Notes under the pieces: model-generated
Told to the model about the DNA's origin: nothing
Database searches by the model: none
Seen by the model: the letters and a program-made list of their open reading frames with translations, nothing else
Source of the DNA: Haliotis asinina
Lineage: Eukaryota; Mollusca; Gastropoda; Lepetellida; Haliotidae
Assembly (NCBI RefSeq): GCF_037392515.1
Contig: NC_090288.1
Coordinates: 5,635,501 to 5,699,500, forward strand
Direction: 5' to 3'
DNA length: 64,000 nucleotides
Program-made: the position numbers and the translations under genes
Part shown: in pieces, positions 1 to 12,012 of the stretch
Layout: every line of letters starts with the position of its first letter
Position numbering within the stretch: the first letter of the stretch is position 1

Positions 1-1080
1 ATTACCAGTATACACCCTATATAACAGTGTTACTATTACCAGTATACACCCTATATGACACTGTGTTACTATTACCAACACCCGTCCTATATAACACAGT
101 ATTACTATAACAGTATACACCCTATATAACACAGTGTTGTTATAACAGTATACACCCTATATAACAGTGTTACTATAACAGTATACACCCTACATAACAC
201 AGTGTTGTTATAACAGTATACACAATATATAATAGTGTTACTATAACAGTATACACCCTATATAACACAGTGTTGTTATAACAGTATACACCCTATATAA
301 CAGTGTTACTATAACAGTATACACCCTACATAACACAGTGTTGTTATAACAGTATACACAATATATAATAGTGTTACTATAACAGTATACACCCTATATA
401 ACACAGTGTTGTTATAACAGTATACACCCTATATAACAGTGTTACTATAACAGTATACACCCTATATAACACAGTGTTGTTATAACAGTATACACCCTAC
501 ATAACACAGTGTTACTATAACTAGCATCCGTCCTATATAGCAATGTTACTATACCAGTATACACCCTATATAACATAGCATTACTATAACAGTGTACACC
601 CTATATAACACAGTGTTGCTTTAACCAGCATCCGCCGTATATAACACAGTGTTACTATTACCAGTATACACCCTTGCTCTAGCACAGTGTAACTAAAAAC
701 AGTGTGCACCCTTCGGGAAACAGTGTTACTATAGCACGTGTGCACGCTGTCTAGCACAACTGTATAACTCTCTATACTCTGCACGTGTTCTATATAACAG
801 TATATTATCAACTACAGACTGCAAGTGTTGTATATAACACTGTATAACTCTTTACACTCTGTACGTGTTCTATATAAAAGTGTATTATCAACTACAGACT
901 GCAAGCGTCTTATATAACGCTATATGACTCCCTATACCTTGTACGTCTTCTGTATAACAGTGTATTATCAACTACAGACTGCTAGTGTTCAGTATAACAC
1001 TGTTCTACACCCTTAAAGCTGTACGTGTTCCATAACACAGTGTTACTATATGTTGCACGTGTTCTTGGTTACACTGATCT
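1..1080. repeat. AT-rich tandem satellite, ~34-bp unit, 136-bp higher-order period
   Basis: The unit contains the motif CAGTATACACCCTATATAAC followed by ACAGTGTT. Variant units recur in a fixed order: the diverged unit with CACAATATATAATAG is at 221 and again at 357, giving a 136-bp period made of four ~34-bp units. After about 600 the units decay into looser copies built on ATATAACACTGT and TACGTGTTC. The window edge cuts the array, so its full length is unknown. No gene is visible in it. Confidence 0.93.
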
Positions 1081-1169
1081 CCTAAACTGGGTGGTATCGA
1101 ATGTGTGAATCTTGACGCTCAACACTTGGACTGTTGCTGCTCACGTCACGTCACGTCACGTCACAACGA

Positions 1170-1310
1170 CTGCAGGAATCAGGTCGACAGGCTCGATGAC
1201 TTGGTTGAGGCATGTCATTGTATCACAGTTGCATAAGTCGATGCTCATGATATCAACCAGAGGTTTTCTCTTCCAGACTCGATTATTTGGAGACCGCCGC
1301 CATACACATA
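1170..1310 (+). repeat. SINE-B fragment (diverged)
   Basis: It matches the body of the better preserved SINE-B copy at 46062-46350 in reverse orientation: GACTTGGTTGAGGCATGTCA, then CGATGCTCATGATATCAACC, then CAGACTCGATTATTTGGAGA. It sits just upstream of the first exon of the gene model at 1517. Confidence 0.7.
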
Positions 1311-1516
1311 CCATAAACAAAAATGCAATGCGGCGTTCAAGAGCAAATACATTTTGCGGAACTGGAAAGGGAGGTAACTTGCGTGCTTGAAAGCACGTGT
1401 GCATGTTAATTTCACGCAGATAGAACCAACGGCATGCCTGATGCAACGACAAAACACAGGTGTAAACTGATACGAGACTACGTGAGACACCACGAGACTT
1501 GGCACCTGCCCTTGGC

Positions 1517-4500
1517 ATGAATGAGCTCCGAATACAAGGACTCCTGCACGAACGTTACAAGACACACTTTCTTGGACTGCTGCAGAAAATATTACGCCCG
1601 GCTTCAGGTGAGAGGGACAGGGGATCAGGGGGTGAACCCTCCGCCACCGTTCCGGTATTACCGGGTAGGGGTGCCATATTTGGCCTTGACGTCGCGTGGA
1701 TGCTGGCATTGTTATCTGATGTTTATAAATGAGTGATAAGAAATGCACTTCCTTCCATGTGGGTGAATCACAACTCGGACGTGACGTCATAACCTTTCAG
1801 CGCGACCTTGAAGGAAACGTTACAAGTTGAGGTTCGAGAGAGGAATGGTGTGTCTGTAAAACTAAGGGTTTTAGCGTCGGGAATATAACAGTAAAGTCTG
1901 GTTTAAACCGGTAAGTTGTCAACGAGTTCAATGTTCGTTGGACTTGCAGTAAATTACGTTTAGATGATATGTGAAATGTGATTTGTTCTAGGAACACCAT
2001 GCAGCTATACTAACAAGCTCGCCTCGCGGCCAGTGAAGACTGAAATGCGCCAGCCCCTCAAAGAAAAGCTACAAAATGCAATCAACAAGGCACTGTTACC
2101 TGACAACGACCTGGGCGCGCTTATTGTAGGTGGGAGAAGAAGAAACCGAAAAAAGAAACCCAAGTCAAAGAATAATGGTAAGTAAATTCAAGTCTCTGAC
2201 ACGTGGCTGGTAAAATGGCGCACTCACATGTTCACGCGGGCTTGGAGGAGCCACGTGCTGTGTGCAACGCTCTCGTGTTGCCATTCCTGGAATTCCACTG
2301 GCACCGAACATGTGGGCTGCGTTTTGGCGCGTGTGATCCTCTCACAAGTCATAGTAAATTGTAAACAAGAGGTGTGAATCAGAATACAGCAGGGAAGCGT
2401 GATTTCATTCACTAACAGAAACCATGAACTATGTGAGTAGTACTACGTATTATGGACACTAGGCTAACCGTTATTTTTATGAAATCTTTAGTTACACAAT
2501 GGATTTATTTCATGTGTTTTTATTAGGCTTAACGGGGCGGTTGGACGCACCTCTTAGCTCTCCTGGTCAGTCCTGTTTGACATACACTGGTGCTCATGCT
2601 GTTTGATCACCGAATTGTGTGGTCTAGACCAATTATTTTACAGACCACCCTGTGATCATATTTGCAATGTCCTGTATATCTATTTGACGTCTCTACATGT
2701 TGAAACTGCAATTTGTTATGGCCATTAATCAAATATTTTAGATGGGGGTGTGAGTTTTTCTATTTTTTTTGGTTGTAATTGTGTAGGTATGTAGGTCTGG
2801 GTGGTCCAAGAGGTGTTAAGTTGGTGAAAGAAGAAAAGAAAAGAAAGAAAGGTCTGGGGATCGAACCGGCCATGGTAGAACATTAACATTTTTCAGCTGA
2901 AGAAAGTTCTGAACCATCCTGGGAGTATGAGGTCTGGCATTACGTTGCTGTAGAAACAGGAGTACAACAGGACGTAAAAGTTGATCAGTGTAACACTGGG
3001 CTGCTGAATTTGCGTCAAAAGCAATAAGCTGTCAAATCTCTGCATAACACCCCATTTCCCCATTTCCTCACCAAATGGAACTGTCTCTTTAGTACAGCAG
3101 TTCTCTCCCTTCTACAGCTGTAGGCTCGAACCCGACCATCAGCTCTGAATAACTGGAACGCCTTTCATCAATAACGAGAATCCGTTGCCAATTTCGATTC
3201 TGTAAGTGCTGCAACTGCACAGAACGGGCAAACAAGAGTCGGTGACGTCGATGAGGAGGGGTCAAGGTCATAACACGGAAGGGTCGATAAACACGAATAC
3301 CATAATCTCTTGTCGTCTACTAACTGTACGTCGTCTGACCACATGATTCGATGATGCTGCTGCTGCTGTTGACGTCACGTCACAGTGACGAAGCTATTAC
3401 GTAAATGCAATAAGCACATGTACCGATCTCAATTGTTAGTGGTAACTCGTGGCCTGTCGGTCCTTGGCCTGTCGACAGTAACACCTGTTCATCTCAGTCT
3501 TGTCTGGAGCCTTGCTAGTGTTGCAGCCGGTGATCCTTGCCACATGATGGCGCCTGGCTCCAAGCTGGAGGGTGCCAGTCGCCCTCTCGCGCTGTTCTGC
3601 TATTAGTCTCGGGATGCCACTTGATGTAATCGTCTTCCTTATGGTCTTTGGGGTACTCAGGGCAGGGGTGTTATACCCATTAGCACTGCGATCTTGTGGT
3701 GCATGTGCATTACACTTTTTACCATTAAAACATTTTTTGGCGGCAATCAATGCATTTTCATTTCACTTGGGATCAGAGTGGTGTGCTGTGTTTGGGTGAT
3801 ATGCTTTTGTAATTTGGAAACAAAATTCGGTATAAAAAAAATTAAAAACATCGAACTTAAAATGTTGGTCTAGTTTCTTTTACCCGTCAGTTGCTATATA
3901 CACTTTTGAAAGTGTTCCAGAATTTGAAATATTTCAGAAGGATCTCACTGCCGAATATTTGTTTGCCTTGTGGCTTTTTCCGCACATAACTTGGATAAGC
4001 GTGGCTGTTATCCCGAGACAAGTCTTCGGGAAGTTTCGGAAAGGGGCGATTGGTGGCAAATGGAGTCGCTGCTTTTCCCGGAATAGTACGAGTTGCTTAC
4101 GAATGGAATGATCAGGAAAGCTACAGTTGGAATAGACTTCCTGATCACGTAATATTGAAAAGGTTATCGCGAGGCATACTGAACGACATTTTCGAGCTGT
4201 TTGACACATTCCGTCAAAAGCTGTCTACAGATTCAATAGTTGAACGGAGAATACTTAACTAGTGGAAATTACTGCCATACCAATCTACCATCTACAGCCA
4301 TAAATAATGCGTTCCATTTTCTTTAAGGTTTGTTTAGGGACATTGCCAAAGATATCTTAGAGCGGTGTGTGAAATGGAACTTACCAACTAGTGAGTGAGT
4401 TTAGTTTTACGCCGCTTTTAGCAATAATCCAGCAATATCACGGCAGGGACTCTGTGCTTCACGCGTTGTACCTATGTGGGAAAGCGAGACTGGGTATTCG

Positions 4501-6940
4501 GCGTGACGAGCGAACGCTTTAACCACTAAGATACCCCCACCGTCCCCAGTTTTAAAACTGGGTTCAAGAACAATGTCGGCTTCTTCATAGTCATTTCATT
4601 GCTGGTCAAAGTTTGCGAAAAATCTTTCGGGAGTGACCACCTGTATTACAGCCACAATTTCTACATTTGTCAATAATTTTTTAAATGCACAAATATTCCA
4701 TAACGTGTCAGATGCGTAGGTCGATGTCCATGTTGTTGATCACTGGATTGTCTGGTCTAGACTCGATTATTTACAGACCGCATCCAAACAGCTGTAATAC
4801 TGCTGAGTGCACCCACTCACTCACCAAGAACCCAGATAATACTATCGAGCGCTGTAAGATGCAGGGTGCCGCAACCGGTAAAACAGCTACTGTAGACAAA
4901 TACATGTTACGTCATAGCTCCATTTTATCCAAACAGGGGCCATTTATCTGTGTGGGGTATTGCCCCTCGGTCACGGCTGACTGGCCCAAAATAATTAACG
5001 AAACAAATCAGCAACTGTAACATTCCTCGGGCATTTTTAATCTCCAATTAACTGACTTAGTTTTCCTTTGACTAGCCAGCCTTGCTACCAATCATCAGAC
5101 TAGTATATCATAGCCAGCATGTGTTAAGTCTATTGTTAAAGTCAAACTGGTAAAGCAGGTATCCACTTGCTTTCAAATCTGGACGGGCTATCTCGGGTAT
5201 ATATAGCTCGCCATTGAGTAACTCCTGGTTTGCCGGAGATCCTCCTTGTAGTGTATAAGGTCAGTCGCCGTTACTTTGCCCTTTTTTTTTGTAGATCGTG
5301 TTTAACGGTCTCATTCTGTTGCTCTGCTGGAACAACGAGTTTATGTTACAGCAGTCGGGTGTTCTGTTCAGATTTCGTGTTGTTAAAAATTTAATAAAAT
5401 CAAAACGATATAGAATAACTGAGTTAAACTGTTTCGCTTTTATATTATGTCCTTTGGTTACATGAGTCATGAATCGAAGTTGACATGTTGTCCAAATGTA
5501 TGCGTAACATGATTGTCAGCCTATGTCTTTTATCTTCATTTATATCCATGTCAAGTCATATGTCTTGATGTTTTGTAATGTCACTGGAAATATATATTTT
5601 ATACAAGTACTTCCATATCGTCGTAAATGTTTTCATCTAGACAAAAGCAGTGACCATATATATCGAGAATACAGTCTTGAGATGTAGTGTTGTATCAAAA
5701 TGAACACAATGTTTCTGAAAATATGCTTTTAAAAGCAGTAGGGGAACTTCATTTTCAATTTACGATTGAAAAAAAAAACAGAGTCATTATCGCAGTCAAT
5801 TAATGTTGATATGATAATAATGATTGTTTTGAGAGTTCATCACCACCTGTACTTCCCTGCCTTTTTAACAGACTATTTCCGTTGTCTTGGGGAAAATAAT
5901 CCCGAAGCACCAAGTGTGTACTTTCTCGTGCACGTCAGTACGCTTGGTTGAACTGTTGTTTCTATAGGTTCATCGTAACACAAATAGTTTCGTGACCCTG
6001 ATTTCGGACAGCTGTCGTTGTTATTGATTAATCCGGACACTTGTCAATGTGGATAAAACTTTAAAACGGAACCTACTCTATTTTGAAGGTGTTTTTCGGT
6101 TTGTTTGTTTTGGGGTTTTGTTGTTGTTGTTGTTGTTGTTGTTGTTTGGTTGGGTTTTTTTTCTGTCAAACCAGTGTTACCTTTGTTTTTGTCAATGTAC
6201 ATCCGTGCACGTAAACTTATCACCGAGTATCGGATTTGAAATATCCGGAAACATCGGGAACGACTAGACAATGGACTTTGTATTTTGTTGTTGGGTGGAT
6301 GTTTCCGGGTTGAAATATAATTTTTATGTACCCAGTACCTAATGTATTCTCTAAGGTGATACCGAGAACTCCCGTATTTAAGCCCGGGGCGTATGCACAA
6401 TAATGCATAGTATTCTGATAAAAGTGATGAGAAAAGAATGGAAATGTAATCAGAAAACTGGTCCATAAATTCAAAATTGAAAATTGCACAACACAATTTA
6501 TTAGGGTTGAGATCACTGGCTGACATCCAATACAATGACTAGTCTCTACAGCGAGTATCTAGAGCATCACAGTCTCTCCATTTGGAAAGGGAAGTCACTC
6601 TAAACACCCAAGATTTAAATCCAAATTTAACCCCATGGATACGGAAACAAATCATGTATTTTGACCCATGGGTTAAATTTCGCGTGGGCCTAAGTACTGG
6701 AATTTCCAGTACATGCAGGGTATCGGGTGGTCAGGTTTGATGAACCGGCCGGATGTTGATTGTGTCCCTTACCCCGGCGTTGTTCTTAACGTTGACCACT
6801 GGTTTATCTGGACCATGCACATGCTGTTTCCCTGAAATATTTTTCTCTCTTTGTAGTCAAGAACAAGAAGAATGCGAAGAAGACAGAAGGGAAGAGCAAG
6901 AAGCTTGGTTTACTGTCCACAAGGGACGACAGCGGGCACG
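1517..6940 (+). CDS. Partial gene model: basic, probably nuclear protein, three linked exons
   Basis: I do not recognise this protein. Three exons join in one frame: 1517-1607 (first ATG after an in-frame stop at 1463, starting MNELRIQGLL; donor CAG|GTGAGA), 1992-2177 (acceptor TTCTAG, donor ATG|GTAAGT), and 6857-6940 (acceptor TTGTAG, donor ACG|GTAAGG). All junctions are phase 1, giving 120 complete residues. The middle exon holds a helix-like stretch (PLKEKLQNAINKALLPDNDL) followed by GGRRRNRKKKPKSKNN; exon 3 continues with KNKKNAKKTEGKSKK. Together these look like a nuclear localisation region. The 3' exons are not certain: the phase-1 acceptor at 27026 is compatible and would add an acidic segment. 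Each exon alone could be chance; matching phases and clean splice sites are the main support. Confidence 0.55.
2570..2650 (+). repeat. SINE-B short fragment
   Basis: Contains TGGTGCTCATGCTGTTTGAT and GTGTGGTCTAGACCAATTAT, matching the central part of SINE-B; both ends have decayed. Confidence 0.5.
4391..4547 (-). repeat. tRNA-derived SINE-A, near full length
   Basis: The + strand reads GTGAGTGAGTTTAGTTTTAC (tail side), then CAGCAATATCACGGC, and ends in GACGAGCGAACGCTTTAACC and the complement of an A-box. Sense direction is minus: a tRNA-like head at 4547, tail at 4391. Confidence 0.9.
4700..4830 (+). repeat. SINE-B fragment
   Basis: CGATGTCCATGTTGTTGATC, TGGTCTAGACTCGATTATTT and ACAGACCGCATCCA match SINE-B; it ends near CACTCACTCAC at 4812. 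Confidence 0.65.
6720..6832 (+). repeat. SINE-B fragment next to an exon
   Basis: Starts with GGGTATCGGGTGGTCAGG, which is the complement of the CCTGACCACCCGATCCC segment of SINE-B, and includes GACCACTGGTTTATCTGGAC. It ends about 25 bp before the acceptor of the exon at 6857, so the SINE may supply part of the branch region. Confidence 0.6.
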
Positions 6941-7627
6941 GTAAGGCGGCACTTTGTTGTCTTTTATTGCATCTGCATACCAGCTTTGTGTTCCTGCTGT
7001 CGCACAGCTGCGGCCATTCATATATACTAGTATACACAGAGAACGTACTTAAGCAGCCCCAGAATGAGCCCCGATCTAAACCCATTTGGAACATATCTGC
7101 GACACCCTTCATCGCCGTGTGCAACAAAAGCGATCCTCCTGTATGGAACCATTCTCTTGCCACAGAGGTTACTCCTGTCATATCTTCCTAAGTAGGAATA
7201 GAACCTGATCCACCGAACGCCGCTGTACACGAAGGATGGCGTAGCCTGTCCCTTCAGAGGAACAGGAGACCGACATGAGGCATGAGGAGGAGAGTGCTGG
7301 TGTCTTACAGTCATGTATGCTATTTGTATTGACTTAAGACACGCGAAATGACATTTGAATGTTCACATTCAACATGAAACATTCCAGGGTCTTGTACTTA
7401 CTTGTACAAACCTGGGTTTTGTTTGAATCAGTGTTTTATGAAATGAGTAATAACCATCATAAACTCAACATGGATTCCGATCATGTTGTCATTTTGGATG
7501 GGTCAGTGCATCTTGCGGGTCAGGAAAAAGTCATGTTTTTTGTACGTGTTGAAAACCTGTGATTGCAAACGTACATGGGTGCTGAATTAAGTGCAGAGGC
7601 CATACAATTTCCGATATATCTTCAGCA

Positions 7628-7852
7628 ACCCAAATGCGTGCCACAAAAGGTGACTATGCTTGTCGTAATAGGCGACTAGCGGGATCGGGTGGTCAGGCTC
7701 ACTGACTTGGTTGGCACATGTCATCGGTTCCCAATTGCGCAGATCGATGCTCATGTTGTTGATGGCTGGATTGTTTGGTGTAGACTCAATTACTTACAAA
7801 CCGCCACTATACAGCAGGACCTGCTGCTGAGTACGGCATAAAACTAAACTCC
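7628..7852 (+). repeat. SINE-B, well preserved copy
   Basis: Holds GCGACTAGCGGGATCGGGTG, GACTTGGTTGGCACATGTCA, CCCAATTGCGCAGATCGATG and ends in GCATAAAACTAAAC, so body and tail are both present. Confidence 0.85.
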
Positions 7853-8329
7853 ATACAATCACGACACGCTCACACTTCCTTAATCATACAACCACGGCCA
7901 AATTCTCTGTACATCCACGTCCCACATTATACAACACCTTTGCCTAGTGTACAACCATCATGTATACAAACAGGAACCGGAGGCTTGATTGTATATACAA
8001 CAATGACGTACCTCCAGTATCAAAACCACACCCGACTTCACTGTAAAGCCACGTGTCCTCCGTTGTTCAGCCACACCCATGTTCTGTATACGACAGATAC
8101 TGCCACTTTCAGTGTACAACGACGATCATTCAGCATAAAACCACACACCCTCCATTAGACAGCCACGTCAATGTTCTGTGTACACCTTTTACGGTCAGTG
8201 CAAAACGACGACTTTTCTATAAAAAAAAACTCACACCGTCTCTTTTTTAACCACGTTCTGTGCCCCCAAAATCTTATTTTCAACGGAAAGCGACTCCTTC
8301 AATTAAGAAGCGATGGAGTTGCTAAATGG

Positions 8330-8414
8330 TTACACCGAAGACTGGGTTCAGTCCTCGTTACACCGAAGACTGGGTTCAGTCCTCGTTACACCGAAGACTG
8401 GGTTCTGTCCTCGT
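8330..8414 (+). repeat. Three tandem copies of a 28-bp unit
   Basis: The unit TTACACCGAAGACTGGGTTC plus AGTCCTCG occurs three times almost without change; the third copy has CTGTCC for CAGTCC. The ACACCGAAGAC...GGTTC core resembles the B-box half of SINE-A (CGCCGAAGACCCGGGTTC), so the array may have grown from a SINE fragment. Confidence 0.85.
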
Positions 8415-9189
8415 GTGCTCAGTTTTGTGGATCCAGTTCTTACTATCGCATGGCTTGCCGTTAAATACAATATCACTGAATTGAAAGCGGCATAAAGAGC
8501 TACTCACTCACATTCCAGTCAAAAACTGAAATTACGGAGTTTTATTCATTTGTATTAATAACGGAAAAGAGTAAATATGTCAAAACAAACAGAAATTTTG
8601 ATTCCATGTCATTACAACAGACCTCGTCCCGACGAGCCAGTGTCAGCCTTCGTTAAAACAGCATACCGACACGAGTCTTTCTGCTGCCCTTTAACGGCAT
8701 ACATAATTGCCCGGATGTCGCATGATCCTGCCAATCACCTCTTACGAAGGGCCCGTAGTGTACAATTTAGTGGAGTGAAATCCATCCTGTGTCCTCCATA
8801 CTATATATTCCTGCTATAATGACACAACTAGTAGGTCGCAGTGAAAGCTATCGATAACACTATAGCGTGTGCATTTTTGCAAATAAGTAATTACAATTCC
8901 GAAGCGTATATACAACCAAAAAGCGTTTCAGTGAACGCATGTAGTTAATAATCTCACTTCTCACTGGTGCCAGCTTCCAGAGATGGGGGAAGTGAAACGT
9001 TAAGCTGGACGGACTGGTCAAAAATTGGTCCAAATGGTTCACTCTTCCCCACAAGCTCTTCCTGCTGTAGGCGGTTCAGAACGACCACATTTCTCCATGC
9101 ACACGGGAATCGATTCTTGGCTCAATCCTGCGTGGACCGATCGCAGGTGTGACCTCACACAGGTGAAGCTTTAAGTATACTGTGTGTAA

Positions 9190-9310
9190 ACTGTTTGTAT
9201 ATATACTTACTGTCGGCGTTCGAGCTTACACTCGAGACGAAGCGCAGGATACTGTGACGTCACGGATTATCTGTCTCAAAGGATACGTTGAAATCGCGTA
9301 AGTGGAACAG
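9190..9310 (+). promoter_or_regulatory. Weak candidate promoter and non-coding first exon
   Basis: A TATA-like TATATATA lies at 9198-9205, a full CRE palindrome TGACGTCA at 9255-9262, and a good splice donor CGC|GTAAGT at 9297/9298. This could be a 5' UTR exon for a downstream + strand gene, for example the one at 29387, whose ATG directly follows an acceptor. All three motifs are common by chance and the CRE sits downstream of the TATA box. Confidence 0.2.
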
Positions 9311-9829
9311 TTTTATTTGGTTCTGAAAAGTGGTTAGCGAATGATTGGAAACATCTGTCTACCGAGCTGTGCGTTTGTAAATGTTATTGTTGTCAGCTAC
9401 AGCTGCAACCGACTGTATTCACATTCCCATTTTGTCATATTTTAATACAGCTAGATAGCACAATAACACAAAAATAGACAGGTTTGAGTTATGGGATAAG
9501 GTGTTTATTCATTTGTTTAGTGTTAATGATTGATTTCATGTTATCTGTCTTATCAAATGTAAATTGTTCTATTGATTTCGCACCTGTACGATCATCATAT
9601 CTGTATCTGACTGATTCCCGGTGACTATTCTCGACAATGGCATTAACGTCGTTTGAACATTGTAAGTCGCGAACGAAGCAGTAGTGTAGTATAGTTGTCT
9701 GCGTCGTTCATGTCGTTGAAACTTACACTGGGAGAATAAGGATTGAAATGAAGCCCAGAAACCAAGCTGGTCGTAAGACTTGACTTATGAATCGATGGGT
9801 CAAAGTCGTATAATTGCCTGTCGTCGTTC

Positions 9830-9935
9830 CCCTAGGACGTTTCTCATTACATCAATCACTGGTTGGTGTGGTCTAGACCCGACAGGTTACGGTGCCCCGC
9901 TGACAGGTGTAATAATGCTGCCGTAATCAATAAAC
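9830..9935 (+). repeat. SINE-B fragment
   Basis: ATCAATCACTGGTTGGTGTG, GTCTAGACCCGACAGGTTAC and GGTGTAATAATGCTGCCG match the central part of SINE-B. Confidence 0.55.
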
Positions 9936-10166
9936 AATCCGTGATTCTTCACACGGTGTCCTATCTGGACCTTAATCTGATAACGGAAAATTGTTTTATT
10001 CGGCGCTAGCGGGTGCTGTATTGGTACAAGGAGACGTTTTAGTTTTGTCTATGCTAAATTAACTGTTATTGTCAGTGACGTCAATTAGCCTAGTTTCGTG
10101 TTACTTTTCTGACTCAGCTATAACCTTGTAGTTTTTGTTCTATAAAGTGCTGGTTAGGTTTAGATC

Positions 10167-10225
10167 GAGTGAGTGAATTTAGTTAGGTCGCTTTTAGCAA
10201 TGTTCCATCAATATTACGGCGGGGG
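10167..10225 (-). repeat. SINE-A tail fragment
   Basis: Only the tail side remains: GAGTGAGTGAATTTAG, GCTTTTAGCAATGTTCCATC, ATTACGGCGGGGGACAC. Confidence 0.75.
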
Positions 10226-10806
10226 ACACGCGTGTGTGTGTACGTGTCTCTCTGCATATTTTCTTAACTCCCAGTAATAAATACAAGCATACATATTTAT
10301 AGTTTAGAAAGAAATGTATGAGTTGTAGGTATAACATATATTCACTGGGCTAGTCGTGTTAGTAAGACTTACATTAGTTCTTCATAACAACTATGTACAT
10401 GCAACATATTTTTATATTTACAGTTGGAACCATATACATTCTCGCGAAATTGCAACCATGTGCATTTATACAGGGATGATGTGTCTGTTACGTGTAATAT
10501 AAACACGGGATGTACATAAGTTGCAGCAACATTGTAAAATCGCGTATATTTGTTGCAACTATACACGCACGCAAAACAACCATTCCAGCAAAAGTATACG
10601 ACATATACAGTCACTGTAGCAATATTATATAAATGGCATATATGCCTTGTAGCTACTATATCCATAAGCACCATATGCAGCAATACGTGTCATAAAAATC
10701 CATTCTTGCAACCTTGCATAAATTGTATGTATGTATAGCGGCAAAACATGGCACCTATATTCATGACAGTTACAATATGACCGCGTCATGTATTGTGAGG
10801 TCGGGA

Positions 10807-10959
10807 TCACTGGTCGATGATGGAAAGTTTATCAGAGTGGAAAGCTATTTGTAATACGATTTCCTGTGGCCCCATGACAGTATCTGAATCATCAATGGCC
10901 GGTTGCCGGGCCGACAGTGCTGCCATTATCAGGAGCAACAGATGCGACCACGCGGCCAT
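10807..10959 (-). CDS. Possible 50-residue secreted peptide (hypothetical)
   Basis: An ATG in strong context (ACAATGG) opens a 50-residue frame. Residues 1-19 (MAAWSHLLLLIMAALSARQ) look like a signal peptide; the rest is short and acidic to neutral and has no cysteines, so it is not a typical disulfide-rich toxin or hormone. It may instead be the first exon of a longer secreted or membrane protein, but no donor is obvious before the stop. The frame stays open upstream of the ATG in lower quality sequence. Chance is a real alternative. Confidence 0.25.
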   Translation of the reverse strand: MAAWSHLLLLIMAALSARQPAIDDSDTVMGPQEIVLQIAFHSDKLSIIDQ

Positions 10960-11381
10960 TGTTGCGGAGTGAGACGTTCGGTACAGCATCTCTGTCCCAG
11001 TATGGAATAGCAGTAACGTCGTTGTCAGCGTTGTGTTTATGAGCATGTATGTTGTCGAGTTGATTATTCGCATGCCAGGGTACATAAAAGCGAGAGGATA
11101 ACTCAAGTAGATCGTGTTGATAACGGCACAGCCTGTGCGCTATCTTGAAGTTATATCAGGATAACTACAAAGCTCTGCGTACATCCAAAATCATTGCATT
11201 AATCTGGAAATAGCTTAGGATTATCCAGTACAGCTTAGATTGCTGTCACCCGGACTCCGAAACACAAATACCCAATACAACCCATGGAATTCTACAAGAG
11301 TTAGAGAGTCTAGATTAAATGAATACTGTTACAGACCTCGTTATATATTTTCATTGCTTTAACAGCAGGCTGGACTTTGTC

Positions 11382-12003
11382 TCAGTCTAAGTAAACTTCG
11401 TCTCAGTGTATTTCGTTACACTCCACCACTGAGGGTAACAAAACCTAGTAGAAGGTCGCGTCAGGTTACCTTTAAGCGACCAATGACTGTCCAATCAAAC
11501 GCGAGACCGTTCAGTAGATTTAACCAACCAGACAACGGCTACTAGTTAGGGATCGGAGGGATTTTCAAAATATACACTGACACCTATCTCTTCACAAACA
11601 AAAATCCGCATATAACACAGTTATTTGACCTACAATATATACGCTTTGGGGTTTCTGTTGACACGATTACAATTAGCTAATTTACCATTCGATAACATCC
11701 TTGAATACTGCCCAAAACACAGTTTTCAGCGACTGTTTACTCACCGTTGTCATGGTTGTACGTACGCTGTGTGCATCACCCGGAAGCGAGCGTACGCTAA
11801 GTAACATTGGGAATCGTTCCTGTACGAACCTTTTCGAGATAAAAAGTTCAAAGGGTATGTGTGAATGTGCACTTTCGCGATTTGGTAAGCTGTGTTCTGA
11901 TTGGTCAGTCTCAAAGGTTACCTGACGCGACCTCCCATAAGGTTTTGTTAGACTCGGTAGTGGAGTGTGACGAAAAGTACTGAGGATAAGTTTACTTAGA
12001 CTT
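11382..12003. mobile_element. Mutator-like non-autonomous element, copy 1
   Basis: Long inverted repeats begin TCAGTCTAAGTAAACTTC and end GTTTACTTAGACTT; the similarity continues through CACTCCACCACTGAG / GACTCGGTAGTGGAGTG and GTCGCGTCAGGTTACC / GGTTACCTGACGCGAC. The element is flanked by a perfect 9-bp duplication GACTTTGTC at 11373-11381 and 12004-12012. Internal sequence at 11750-11850 matches, inverted, the element at 48434-49034. No transposase is present. Long TIRs with 9-bp duplications are the Mutator superfamily pattern. Confidence 0.88.
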
Positions 12004-12012
12004 GACTTTGTC

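Larger units (their letters stand above)
2178..6856 (+). other. Intron 2 of the 1517 gene model, repeat-bearing
   Basis: This stretch holds SINE-B fragments (2570-2650, 4700-4830, 6720-6832), one SINE-A copy (4391-4547), a GTT-type microsatellite at 6108-6150 and otherwise AT-rich sequence. Open frames inside it show no recognisable protein and no splice pattern that I could support. Confidence 0.45.
8415..10166. other. Gene-poor stretch with one possible promoter
   Basis: No protein family is recognisable. The region around 9190-9310 is listed separately as a weak promoter candidate, and 9830-9935 is a SINE-B fragment. The rest is unique-looking AT-rich sequence. Confidence 0.4.

Noticed and set aside
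3385..3799. Overlapping frames on both strands
   Set aside because: Overlapping open frames in opposite directions without motif or splice support; likely chance in a GC-richer patch.
6044..6535. 163-codon minus frame with a Thr run
   Set aside because: The Thr run is a GTT microsatellite and the rest has no recognisable domain.
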